A stretch of 30,395 nt of DNA from a virus, in IMG/VR virus record IMGVR_UViG_3300027900_000008, positions 1-30,395 of that record; one strand, 5' to 3'. A program made the position numbers and the translations under genes. Shown one piece after another: positions 18,749 to 26,699 of the stretch. Numbering within the stretch: the stretch's first letter is position 1; each line of letters starts with the position of its first letter. Below the pieces are notes generated by a model. The model was not told the origin of the DNA and did not search any database. It worked only from the letters and a program-made list of their open reading frames with translations.

Positions 18749-20151
18749 TACACGTTCAGCGGCTCTAGCCGCGCCTCAAGCCTGAGCACTGACAGGTGAG
18801 CATCCGTGTCGCCGCGAAAGCGCTGCATGCGGATGCTTTCCATGTGGCCCTGTTGGAACCAGACTAGGCGCTTTCTGGTGTCGCCAGTCGTGCCTGCAGA
18901 GATGAATCGATCCTGACTCCAACTCATGCCGTCCGTGCTGTAGGACGTGCTGATCTGCGGATTCTTCCCCAGCGTCACCCGGCCCGGCAGCGCCACTATC
19001 TCTAGCTCGTGGAAGATGGCGCCTTTGCTGTCGTTGTAAACGATGGGGCAGGCGAACTCCCAGCGGGCTTGCTGGCCCCATTGTGTGCTGATCGTGCGGT
19101 CCAGATGGCCCACTTGAGACGATGACGGATGGCCGACGACCCAGCGGTCATAGCACCAGACCATATTCCGCGCCGGGTACTGCTCAAAGCCGACAAGCCC
19201 GCCGGTCAGGGTCAACCACACTTGCTGCTGTAGCACTTGGCTGGCGGAGTGGTCATAGACAATGGTCCTATCCGGCAGATGCACGTACAGCAGCTTGTGT
19301 GCGCGGTCGAAACGGGCTTCTAGCTTGACTGAAGCAAGATCGGCTTCGGTGTAGGTCTGCAGCAGTAGATCGATGTCTTGAGACGCGAGCGGGGCACTCG
19401 AAGCGTTCATCCCGAGGAAGATGCTCGGGGGCTCATTCCGGCCGCCGCCTAGGAAGGCGATACCCTCGTCTCCGAATGTGCAGCACGCATGCGTTCCGAC
19501 AGCGCCGCGCATGATCTGGGCACCGTCGATCCGCTGAAACGGGAACAGGGTGCCGCCTACGTTGTCGAAGACCTCAATCGTGTGCCGGTTGATGGCATAG
19601 ACCTCATTCCGCAACTTCAGCAGCGCGACAACAGGGTCGGGGTCAAGCTCGCTTGATCCGTACTTCAGCGGATTGACCAGGGTCGGGTCGATCAACTCCG
19701 TGACGACGAGGAAACTGCCGTCCGTCGTCATGAAAAATCCGTCAACCCAGACAACATCAAGTACCGTCCCGAGGTCGGGGTCGGTCACTTGCGTAAGCGT
19801 GCCGTTCCAGTAGAACAAGCGCCCGCTGCTGGCAATGGCTAGGCGATCAAACGAGTAGTCAAAGGTGACGTATCCCGAACCACCAACATCGCCGAGCGTA
19901 GTCACGACCCCATTGGACGACACCGTCACCAATTTGGTGCCCATCACCCGGTAACAGGTGCCGCGCCACTCAATCCCGCCGCGGTCAACCCCCGGGCCCG
20001 TACCAAGCGGGACGATCCCGTCAACCGGGCGCAGGTACTCCTGACTGACGCCCGATCCTTTGGGGACCGGCATCATGTTGACAGGGAACGACGTGCGAAC
20101 GTCCGGGCCGTTGTCCGTGTAGATTCCAGAGACGATGGGGATAGACGGCAC
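18748..20151 (-). CDS. P22 gp10-like packaged-DNA stabilisation protein
   Basis: A 467-residue protein, about the size of P22 gp10. It begins MPSIPIVSGIYTDNGPDVRT and carries SFPVNMMPVPKGSGVSQEYL, matching the 'PVNM...P' start of the gp10 family, followed by repeated short beta segments (WRGTCYRVMGTKLVTVSSNG, YVTFDYSFDRLAIASSGRLF) of a beta-propeller-like body and a beta-sandwich end. In P22, gp10 forms a hexameric tail hub after gp4 and closes the portal channel. The gp4-like gene lies two genes upstream (one additional gene in between). Confidence 0.85.
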   Translation of the reverse strand: MPSIPIVSGIYTDNGPDVRTSFPVNMMPVPKGSGVSQEYLRPVDGIVPLGTGPGVDRGGIEWRGTCYRVMGTKLVTVSSNGVVTTLGDVGGSGYVTFDYSFDRLAIASSGRLFYWNGTLTQVTDPDLGTVLDVVWVDGFFMTTDGSFLVVTELIDPTLVNPLKYGSSELDPDPVVALLKLRNEVYAINRHTIEVFDNVGGTLFPFQRIDGAQIMRGAVGTHACCTFGDEGIAFLGGGRNEPPSIFLGMNASSAPLASQDIDLLLQTYTEADLASVKLEARFDRAHKLLYVHLPDRTIVYDHSASQVLQQQVWLTLTGGLVGFEQYPARNMVWCYDRWVVGHPSSSQVGHLDRTISTQWGQQARWEFACPIVYNDSKGAIFHELEIVALPGRVTLGKNPQISTSYSTDGMSWSQDRFISAGTTGDTRKRLVWFQQGHMESIRMQRFRGDTDAHLSVLRLEARLEPLNV

Positions 20152-20160
20152 GGGCCACCA

Positions 20161-21183
20161 TCAAGCGTTGGACGACTTGATCACCGCGTACCGCAAGACA
20201 ATCGCCTCGCTCAAGCTGCCGGCTGTGACGTTGCGCACGTTGATATTGGCTTGAACCAATAGGCACTGAGCATTCAGCGTGTAGGCCCCAGCAGTGCCGC
20301 CAGAAATGTGATTGAGCACCAAGATGTCGTCGGCTTCAATTACCGTGTTATTGAGGGTGAAGGTGACGGTCGTCCCCGCGCCCAACGCGGCGGCGTTCAT
20401 GGTGATAGTCCCCGTGGGTCGGTCAAGCGTTACCGGCGTCACTTTGCTGGATGCCTGCACTACTGCGCCACCTGCCCCGGTAGCGTACCCGTGCTTAGCT
20501 GGGCCAGTGATGTACTGATTGGAGGTCGTTGAAAGGCTGGTGCCCGTGGCGACACCAAGCACCGGAGTCACGAGGGTCGGCGTCGTAAGGGTCGGCGTAA
20601 CCAAGGCCGGCGACGTGGCGAACACCAGCGCGCCCGAGCCCGTTTCGTCGCTCACGGCGGCGCGCAGGTTGGCACTGTTCGGGGTAGACAGGAAATCACG
20701 GATAGCCGCGCCGTAGGGGGCGCCATCGGCCGCGATGCTGTACCACGAGTTGGTCGCCTGATACCAGCGCAAACGAACACCCGAGCCCGCTTGCAGAATG
20801 GTCGGCAGGCCGAACACAGCAGACGCGCCGTTCAGCCCGATGGTCAGCGCCGTGATCTGCTGCGTCGTGGTGATCAGGATTTCCGTGCCGTCAGGCGTGC
20901 CGGTATTGAGCGGCAGGGTTACCGTGCCCGTCGCCAGCGTAGAGGCGGGCTGAAGCAGCACCCATTGCTGACGGCTGACCGGCGTGGGCACAGCGATGCT
21001 GAAGCCTGTGGCCGGGGTGTAGAGGTTGACGGCAACGTCAGGGGACGCGAAAGTCTGCTCAAAGAAATCGAGCATGGTCCCGAGGCTTGCGCGCCTGGCG
21101 TCACCGTTGCTCGTGTTGTAGATCGGGATCTGGTCGCCGCTGGAAAGCTGAGAGACAACCGGCAGTTGGTTGATGGTCGGCAT
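20161..21183 (-). CDS. Phage structural protein, 340 aa
   Basis: Starts at ATG 21183, behind a GGAG near 21196; the in-frame TTG at 21189 would overlap the gp4-like stop. The N-terminus (MPTINQLPVVSQLSSGDQIP, then SNGDARRASLGTMLDFFEQ) is a pattern common in phage tail and head proteins of this group. The middle contains tandem threonine-proline-valine repeats (LVTPTLTTPTLVTPVLGVA), and the rest is beta-rich. It is inserted between the gp4-like and gp10-like genes. It is probably a virion protein, perhaps a fibre or decoration, but no specific role can be given. Confidence 0.65.
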   Translation of the reverse strand: MPTINQLPVVSQLSSGDQIPIYNTSNGDARRASLGTMLDFFEQTFASPDVAVNLYTPATGFSIAVPTPVSRQQWVLLQPASTLATGTVTLPLNTGTPDGTEILITTTQQITALTIGLNGASAVFGLPTILQAGSGVRLRWYQATNSWYSIAADGAPYGAAIRDFLSTPNSANLRAAVSDETGSGALVFATSPALVTPTLTTPTLVTPVLGVATGTSLSTTSNQYITGPAKHGYATGAGGAVVQASSKVTPVTLDRPTGTITMNAAALGAGTTVTFTLNNTVIEADDILVLNHISGGTAGAYTLNAQCLLVQANINVRNVTAGSLSEAIVLRYAVIKSSNA

Positions 21184-21185
21184 GG

Positions 21186-21662
21186 TCAAAACTCCAGCGG
21201 GCCTTCCTGGCCCGTAAGCACCGGATTCGTCGGCGCAGGCATGAACGGATCGTCAAAGCGCCACGGCTTCTGGCCCGCGCCCATGGGAAGCGTCCGCGGG
21301 AATTGCTGCTCAGGCGGGAAGGCAGCGCGGGCTAGCAGCGTGTCATAGGCCTGTTTTGCCGTGGTGCGCGTGTCAAGCGATACGGTCTTGCCGTACTGCG
21401 GAGCGATCCGAATGGCGAGGTTCGCGACGATGGCCTCATTGGCGCTATCGGGCACCTGGGTATCGGTGTCTAGGTCGCTGTCTTCCGGGTTGGACGGCAG
21501 CGGATACCCAAGGCGGATGCCCCGGGCGTTCCATGTTGCCATCATCGTATCGAGCCGACGAAGGCAGGCATCCAGCTGCTGGGGCGACAGGTCGAAGGTG
21601 TAGGAAGCCATGCCGATTTCGGCAAAGGCTTCCTCTACGAACTGGCGCTTGGTGTAGCTCAT
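21186..21662 (-). CDS. P22 gp4-like tail accessory factor
   Basis: A 158-residue helical protein, close to the size of P22 gp4. The N-terminal part (SYTKRQFVEEAFAEIGMASY, then LDACLRRLDTMMATWNARGI) and the middle (ANEAIVANLAIRIAPQYGKT) follow the gp4 family. The C-terminal segment (FPRTLPMGAGQKPW) has the conserved P-TLP-G pattern. It forms the first ring below the portal, to which the gp10-like protein binds. In P22 gp4 also has peptidoglycan-cutting activity, which cannot be judged here. It overlaps the preceding stop by one base (TGATG). Confidence 0.85.
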   Translation of the reverse strand: MSYTKRQFVEEAFAEIGMASYTFDLSPQQLDACLRRLDTMMATWNARGIRLGYPLPSNPEDSDLDTDTQVPDSANEAIVANLAIRIAPQYGKTVSLDTRTTAKQAYDTLLARAAFPPEQQFPRTLPMGAGQKPWRFDDPFMPAPTNPVLTGQEGPLEF

Positions 21663-23227
21663 CAGGACATCGCTTCTTGACCGATGATGTGGGCACCAAC
21701 TAGAGCCGAGCCGCCCGAGTTGTTGGTGATAGCTACTGTGATCCAGTCGGGTCGGTTGCCCGCGATGGTGTTGTAAAGCGGGAACAAGTCCTGCAATTCA
21801 ATCTGCTGCAAGTCGCTGCCAGCTCCTGACGGAGAGGTGAAGGCGTAGACAACCTCACCGCCAGTCAGCGCGGTAGCAGACACGTCTCGCTCAGCGAAAC
21901 TGCCACCCGCGCCGAGCGTTGTCAGTGCCTGGAAGTTCGCCCCGGTCAGACTAACCGGAGTCGTGGCATTAGATGAAATCAGCTCGACGGTACACAGCGC
22001 GTTAGCACTGATGAGAAGACGGCGCGGCAGAATCTGCCCGCGGTTGATCAGGCCGATGGTGTAGTTGTTGCCGACAGCCGGCGCCACAGCAAGCGCGCCA
22101 CCCGTCACCACGTCTTGAATTGTGAGGGTGTTGGCAGTGTTGGACGTGATGCGCGCGACCGTCGGGATGGCCCCGGCCGCTCCAAAAGCGACAGCACGGC
22201 CGGCCCACTGGTTGACGGCCCAAGGCGTGCCAGAAACCGTCATGCTGGTCGTGGTGCCGGCAGAGATAGCCGCGCTCGCTTGCGTGAACTCCAGAGTGCC
22301 CATCGTCCGGTTACGCACCGTGAGCACGGGGAAGCGAGTAGACCCGTTGGGGACTGAGCGCCGCGGAGATGCGGGGTCCATGCCGTAGGCGTAGGTAAAG
22401 CCGCGCTGCTCATCCACGCCGCCTTCCACCATGACCGACACGCCATAGTGAAACATGTCGTTTTGTGCGGCAATGGTCGCGATGTTGCGCTGCTCATACC
22501 TGACGGGCAGGTTTCCGGTGCGCGCCCACGGCACCACCTGGCCCGGGCGGTTGCCGAACCCGGTAGTGTGAAACAGGATCGGCTGCCCATCGATGAAACA
22601 GCCAAACCGCACTGCGCCGGCACCATACCAAGCGTACTCAATCCAGAGCATCTGGATTCGGAGCCAGTCGATCTGGTTGATGATGGTTCGATTCCCGTTC
22701 CAGTTTTGCAGCTCGACTCGCGTGTCCACGGGAGCGCCGCTGATGTCGCTGCGGATCACGACGCCCATTCCTGTCGGGTTGGCTGCGGTAGCGCCGGAGT
22801 CCTCAAAGAACACGCCGTTGCTGTCGTCAAAGAAGCCGGTTCGTTGCACGTTCCCGCTCACCGCCGGCCCCAGTTGAATGGCCGTCGCCATGAACATCGT
22901 CTTGCCGGGCTGGTATCGGTGATACGGCCGCGACTGACGAATGCAGATAGCGCCGACCGTCGTCGGCACGCGCATGCGTACACCGCCTTGACCGGGCAGA
23001 TGCGTGACGCTGGCGCCGTTTGCGGTGAACGACTCCCATCGCAACGGCTGCGAACCGTACTCAAAATCGGCTTCGTAGATGTTCTGTTGCCGGCTGACCT
23101 TCAGCCGCCCGACCGCATCTCGAGCGCGGTCTGAGAACACCATCGACTGCTGTTCCGCAAACGTACCGTCCGCAAGATCGGTGAATCCGATATTGACTTG
23201 ATCCCGGCTCTTGGTGATGTCAGGCAT
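21662..23227 (-). CDS. Conserved virion protein, 521 aa
   Basis: Starts at ATG 23227, two bases after the preceding gene. The N-terminal half contains DRARDAVGRLKVSRQQNIYE and FEYGSQPLRWES, a motif common to uncharacterised structural proteins of podophages. The remainder is beta-rich with many aromatic residues (FGCFIDGQPILFHTTGFG) and Thr/Ala repeats. Residues 330-400 (TSMTVSGTPWAVNQWAGRAV) look like a small beta domain found in other phage proteins. It lies between the coat gene and the gp4-like gene, so it may be a head decoration or head-tail connector protein. No enzyme motif is visible. Confidence 0.7.
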   Translation of the reverse strand: MPDITKSRDQVNIGFTDLADGTFAEQQSMVFSDRARDAVGRLKVSRQQNIYEADFEYGSQPLRWESFTANGASVTHLPGQGGVRMRVPTTVGAICIRQSRPYHRYQPGKTMFMATAIQLGPAVSGNVQRTGFFDDSNGVFFEDSGATAANPTGMGVVIRSDISGAPVDTRVELQNWNGNRTIINQIDWLRIQMLWIEYAWYGAGAVRFGCFIDGQPILFHTTGFGNRPGQVVPWARTGNLPVRYEQRNIATIAAQNDMFHYGVSVMVEGGVDEQRGFTYAYGMDPASPRRSVPNGSTRFPVLTVRNRTMGTLEFTQASAAISAGTTTSMTVSGTPWAVNQWAGRAVAFGAAGAIPTVARITSNTANTLTIQDVVTGGALAVAPAVGNNYTIGLINRGQILPRRLLISANALCTVELISSNATTPVSLTGANFQALTTLGAGGSFAERDVSATALTGGEVVYAFTSPSGAGSDLQQIELQDLFPLYNTIAGNRPDWITVAITNNSGGSALVGAHIIGQEAMS

Positions 23228-23229
23228 GG

Positions 23230-23532
23230 TTACTCGCTAGCAGCCAAGGCCGCGTTGATCTTGTCCAGCAGGGTCTTGTCGCTCCAGCGCTGGTCGACCT
23301 TGATGCCCAGCGTTTCCGCCTGCTGCAGCATCTCATCGCGCGTCGGCGGGGCGTTGTCGGCCACAGTCTCGGCCGGAGCTTCGGCCAAACCCACAGCCAC
23401 GAGAAAGTCGGTATGCCAGCCCTCGGCCAGCGCAGCCTCCAGAGCATCAGGCTCCACGCCCTTGCAGTCATACTTCTTGCCGGGCGGGCCAAAGTGCGGG
23501 CCGGGTGATCGATAGACGGCAATGAGGCTCAT
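23230..23532 (-). CDS. Small phage protein with a HeH/SAP-like C-terminus, 100 aa
   Basis: ATG 23532 overlaps the preceding stop (ATGA). The N-terminus (MSLIAVYRSPGPHFGPPGKK) and the middle (EPDALEAALAEGWHTDFLVA) are typical of small phage head-module proteins. Residues 65-97 (TRDEMLQQAETLGIKVDQRW, then LLDKINAAL) look like a helix-extended-loop-helix of the HeH/LEM or SAP type, which bind nucleic acid or act as small adaptors. It probably takes part in head maturation or packaging, but this is inferred from position. Confidence 0.65.
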   Translation of the reverse strand: MSLIAVYRSPGPHFGPPGKKYDCKGVEPDALEAALAEGWHTDFLVAVGLAEAPAETVADNAPPTRDEMLQQAETLGIKVDQRWSDKTLLDKINAALAASE

Positions 23533-23684
23533 TTCTTCCCTTTCGTCTTGTCCGCTTTCTTGGCAGCGGTGCGCGCGGTGTTCAGTGCGATGGCGACGGC
23601 CTGCTTTTGGGGCTTGCCGGCCTTCATCTCTTTCGAGACGTTCTTCGAAATCGACTTTTGCGAGTAGCCCTTGGTCAGCGGCAT
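23529..23684 (-). CDS. Small basic phage protein, 51 aa
   Basis: A short gene from ATG 23684 to TGA 23529-23531. The product MPLTKGYSQKSISKNVSKEM, followed by AGKPQKQAVAIALNTARTAA and a lysine-rich end (KKADKTKGKK), matches a small family of phage proteins with the GKPQKQAVAIAL block. Their role is unknown; they may bind DNA. It lies directly downstream of a terminator, so it may be expressed at a lower level than the coat region. It is too short for many gene finders but has good coding character. Confidence 0.8.
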   Translation of the reverse strand: MPLTKGYSQKSISKNVSKEMKAGKPQKQAVAIALNTARTAAKKADKTKGKK

Positions 23685-23697
23685 GATTTCCCCCAAG

Positions 23698-23734
23698 AAA
23701 AACGCGGGCGGCAGCTTGTCACCACCGCCCGCGT
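23698..23734 (-). terminator. Intrinsic terminator after the coat region
   Basis: On the minus strand ACGCGGGCGG pairs with CCGCCCGCGT across a 12-base loop, followed at once by TTTTTCTT. The 10-bp GC-rich stem and the T-run fit a rho-independent terminator downstream of the coat and 202-residue protein genes. Read-through would still allow expression of the later genes. Confidence 0.8.
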
Positions 23735-23753
23735 ATACACCGGCAACTGCCTA

Positions 23754-24362
23754 TCAACCGATCCGGTAGGTGACGAAGGTGTTCGCCGCCGTCTTGGTGG
23801 TGCGGAACCGCCCCGACGTGCTGAGCGCAACGGTCGCGCTGCCGACGATGGTGTGGCCGGCTGCCGCAGCCACCGTGAAGGCGTTGGCTGCGCCCGTGTT
23901 GATGACGCTCCAGTCCGTCGAATCGCCGATGGCGAACGTGCTCGACGCATCCAGCACGGCGCCAGTCGGCAGCGTGCCAGTGACGGCCGCCGCGGTCGTG
24001 GACGTGATCACGCCCGATGCGATCAAGGCGAAGGTCAGCGCACCAGTGACGTTCAGCACGCCAGCGGTGACAGGCTGAACCTGCCACGACAAGCGGGCCT
24101 GCTGCACTTGGGGAGCCGTGCCGACCTCATACCACACCTGAACACCGCCCGACGCATCGATCTGCACCGAAGTGGCGGGGGTGAACGGGCCGAACACGAC
24201 TTGACCGTTGTTGACGGTGCCGATAAGCGCCGTCGTGTCCGGGTAGTTCGGGGGCGTGCTGGTACGGCTGACGGAAGCCTGACCCTGGCAGTACACGGCG
24301 ATAGAGCCGCCAGCCGGGACCAGGACCGTTGCGATGCCTTGCGGCGGAACGAAGAAAGCCAT
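23754..24362 (-). CDS. Structural (head) protein, 202 aa
   Basis: ATG 24362 follows GGAGAATC. The product begins MAFFVPPQGIATVLVPAGGS and is almost entirely beta-rich with Thr, Val and Ala (TALIGTVNNGQVVFGPFTPA, VLNVTGALTFALIASGVITS). Such proteins follow the coat gene in many podophages and are probably capsid decoration or cement proteins. The gene is only 15 bases from the coat stop and shares its promoter, ending before the terminator at 23698-23734. The assignment as decoration protein is inferred from place and composition. Confidence 0.65.
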   Translation of the reverse strand: MAFFVPPQGIATVLVPAGGSIAVYCQGQASVSRTSTPPNYPDTTALIGTVNNGQVVFGPFTPATSVQIDASGGVQVWYEVGTAPQVQQARLSWQVQPVTAGVLNVTGALTFALIASGVITSTTAAAVTGTLPTGAVLDASSTFAIGDSTDWSVINTGAANAFTVAAAAGHTIVGSATVALSTSGRFRTTKTAANTFVTYRIG

Positions 24363-24377
24363 GGTTGATTCTCCTGA

Positions 24378-25652
24378 TTAGGGCTGGCTGAACATCACGA
24401 TGCCGCTCATCTGCGGCTGCTTGTTGACCACGCCGAACAGGGTGTCCAAGCGATACTTGGTCTTCATCGTGTCGATGTCATACCACTTCTGCATCACCAG
24501 CTCGATGCCCTGGTCGGTACTGGCGCGCATCACCGCGGTGCCAGCGTCGGTCGGCACCGCATAGCGGCCCGGCAGAATCTCGATAGCGTCCTTGTGCCAG
24601 AAGGGGTTCATGTTGCCGGCAGCGGTGTTCAGCCACACGATGGGCGCAGAGGCAGAGGTCGTCGGGATGGTGACGTTCTGGTACTGCGCTTCGGCGTCCG
24701 AGCCGCCCTGATTGCTGATCATCGGCGGGCTGATCACGAGCGTGGTCGACGACGGGACCGAGATGACGCGAAACGTCTTCAGCTGGCCGGTGCTCTGCTT
24801 GGTGATGTGATGCACCGCGAACACGTTGCCCGCCGTGAACGAATCACCAGGGGCGACGTTGGTCGTGCTGGAAACCGTGATGGTCTGGAAGCGGTTGTCC
24901 AAGTTGGACGTTTCGCCAGTGGCAGCCACGACGGTAGCGCGCGGAACCCAGAAGTTATTGGCCGCCGGGAGCGTGCTCATGGTGATGCCGCCGCCACCAG
25001 CCGCCGCGGTCTTGCGGACGGCGTAGTCGAGCTTGTAGGTCTCGAAAGACGCCACACGGCCGACAAAGGAGCGGCGCAGGGCGCTGTCGCTGATGTCGTT
25101 GCCGAAGCTGCGGGTTGACTTCGCCAGGTCGGACGCCATGCCGTTGTAATCGCGCGTCGACAGCGCGAGGTAACGGTCGCTGTCCATGATGCCCTGCTCA
25201 TTCATGACCGCTTCGATTTCAGCCACGTCGTCGAAACCGGAAGCTGCGCCCGTGCGCTTGACGAACAGCGTGCCTTGGTTGGCAGCGACGTTCATCACCG
25301 CCACGTTGATGTCGCTGGCCAGCTTTTGCTTAGCGGCGGCCCCCAAGCGCTTCTCCTGCAGCGCATCGCGCAGTTCGGTCGCGTTCATGAGCCACGGCAC
25401 GCCACGGGAAATTCCGATGGTCGCCGGAACCGACAACTGCGTGTAGTCGTCGAAGTTCGTCGTCATATCCACGCCAGCGTAGGACACAGCGATGTACGGC
25501 TGCGGACGCCAGATGACGTTGTTTGAGCGCTCCATCAACGTTTGGTCAGTGTTGTAGACCGCGACGTTTCGAGACAGCACGAGCGCATCCTGGAAGCCTT
25601 CAAGAAGGTCTTCAAACGCGTTGCGCTCTTCCTTGGAAAACGAGTTAGCCAT
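24378..25652 (-). CDS. Major coat protein, P22 gp5-like
   Basis: A 424-residue protein, about the size of P22 coat protein. ATG 25652 follows AAGGGG at good spacing. The N-terminus (MANSFSKEERNAFEDLLEGF, then ALVLSRNVAVYNTDQTLMER) and segments such as VSYAGVDMTTNFDDYTQLSV and LRDALQEKRLGAAAKQKLAS have the P22 coat layout, with an HK97-type fold. The region 230-310 (TVSSTTNVAPGDSFTAGNVF) corresponds to the inserted domain. Scaffold lies upstream and portal before it, the standard order. It is preceded by its own promoter-like sequence and a 136-base leader. Confidence 0.93.
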   Translation of the reverse strand: MANSFSKEERNAFEDLLEGFQDALVLSRNVAVYNTDQTLMERSNNVIWRPQPYIAVSYAGVDMTTNFDDYTQLSVPATIGISRGVPWLMNATELRDALQEKRLGAAAKQKLASDINVAVMNVAANQGTLFVKRTGAASGFDDVAEIEAVMNEQGIMDSDRYLALSTRDYNGMASDLAKSTRSFGNDISDSALRRSFVGRVASFETYKLDYAVRKTAAAGGGGITMSTLPAANNFWVPRATVVAATGETSNLDNRFQTITVSSTTNVAPGDSFTAGNVFAVHHITKQSTGQLKTFRVISVPSSTTLVISPPMISNQGGSDAEAQYQNVTIPTTSASAPIVWLNTAAGNMNPFWHKDAIEILPGRYAVPTDAGTAVMRASTDQGIELVMQKWYDIDTMKTKYRLDTLFGVVNKQPQMSGIVMFSQP

Positions 25653-25788
25653 TATTGGCCCCTTGATGATGAGTTACGGATGACCCCGCCTGGCGGGTTG
25701 CCTTCAGTTACTCACGCATCAGAGCCGCGTGGCTGCTCTCCAAGTCTGCTCTGCCATTTGTGGCTGGCGAAACCATGCAGACGGGCCG
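25653..25788 (-). other. Coat gene leader, 136 bases
   Basis: No gene is visible. It contains a short hairpin (CCCGC-CTG-GCGGG near 25686-25698) and the inverted repeat AGCCACG/CGTGGCT near 25727. The AAGGGG ribosome binding site of the coat gene is at its left end. A leader of this length may control coat expression, but nothing specific is recognised. Confidence 0.4.
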
Positions 25789-25816
25789 AATATACATCAT
25801 CCGGCCCGGGTTGCAA
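25789..25816 (-). promoter_or_regulatory. Promoter-like sequence before the coat gene
   Basis: On the minus strand TTGCAA (25816-25811), a 16-base spacer and TATATT (25794-25789). A perfect 6-bp inverted repeat, GGGCCG at 25783-25788 and CGGCCC at 25802-25807 (+ strand), brackets the -10 element and could be an operator. It lies directly after the scaffold stop codon. Confidence 0.5.
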
Positions 25817-25819
25817 TAG

Positions 25820-26656
25820 CTAGGCCTTTTTCGCCTTCAGTTTCTGCTTGTACGCATGCACCTCTGTGTAATCCCCCGTCTGTGCCGCTTTTTCCCGCAG
25901 TCGTTCAAGCGTGGAGTCAGAGCCGCCGCTCACGGGAGCGGTGCCAACGGGGAGTGCGCGCTCAGGCGCCGGGGGTTTTGCGCGGGGGACGATCTTCAAC
26001 TTGGTGTCCTCGATTCGTGATAGCTCTCGCAGAAACTGCGTCGGCTTTTTGATTGCGGCCAAACGGGCAAGCTCTTTCGGGTTCTTGCCCAGCGCAGCCA
26101 CCATCACAGCAGGGTTGTCGAGTGCATCGATCAAGATGCCCCGTTGCGTCTGGCTGAAAGCTTCCAACACCGCCGCCTCGGCGTCCTCAAAGTTGCTGAC
26201 CTTCAGTTCGGCTTTGGCCTTGCCGTAGCTGTCAAGCCGGCTCTTCCACGCGCGCTCGGCCTCTTCCGCCTGGGCTTTGGCCTGGGCTTCGAGCTTCGCC
26301 TGTTCGTCGCGCTGGCGATACCACGCTTCTAGGGCCGCTTCGTACTGCTCAGTGTTGTAGTCGCTGCCCTCAAGCGTGGGCTTTTCACCCAGCGGCTTGA
26401 CCTTCGGCGCCACCTGATCGCGGGCTTCGTACTCGCGCACCTTGCGCTGCAGCTCGCGGTGTTGCTTGCGAAGGTCGCGCACCCACTCGGGGGCCTTTTC
26501 CTGTTCTTCCTCGGCCGGGGTCTCGTCACCGATGGCGACGGTGATTTCCTCCGGTTCGGGCTCCGCTTCTGGCGCTTGTTCTTGCTCGGGCACCTCTTCC
26601 GGCTCGGTCTCAGGAACCTCGATTTCCTCTTCGACTGGCGTGTCTACGTCTTGCAT
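25820..26656 (-). CDS. Scaffolding protein, P22 gp8-like
   Basis: A 278-residue, highly helical protein. Residues 1-55 are strongly acidic (PVEEEIEVPETEPEEVPEQE). The middle has long coiled coils (RKQHRELQRKVREYEARDQV, then EQAKLEAQAKAQAEEAERAW), and the C-terminus is basic (YKQKLKAKKA). The charged C-terminal helix is what binds coat protein in the P22 family, and the order portal-scaffold-coat is the same. Size is near P22's. It guides capsid assembly and leaves before packaging. Sequence similarity is low, as usual for scaffolds. Confidence 0.82.
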   Translation of the reverse strand: MQDVDTPVEEEIEVPETEPEEVPEQEQAPEAEPEPEEITVAIGDETPAEEEQEKAPEWVRDLRKQHRELQRKVREYEARDQVAPKVKPLGEKPTLEGSDYNTEQYEAALEAWYRQRDEQAKLEAQAKAQAEEAERAWKSRLDSYGKAKAELKVSNFEDAEAAVLEAFSQTQRGILIDALDNPAVMVAALGKNPKELARLAAIKKPTQFLRELSRIEDTKLKIVPRAKPPAPERALPVGTAPVSGGSDSTLERLREKAAQTGDYTEVHAYKQKLKAKKA

Positions 26657-26699
26657 GCTCTGCCTCTCGCGCGTTAACGGCCGCGCGGTTGCCGTGGCG

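Noticed and set aside
22448-23134. Plus-strand ORF of 228 residues in the late region
   Set aside because: Shadow of the 521-residue virion protein gene; no ribosome binding site.
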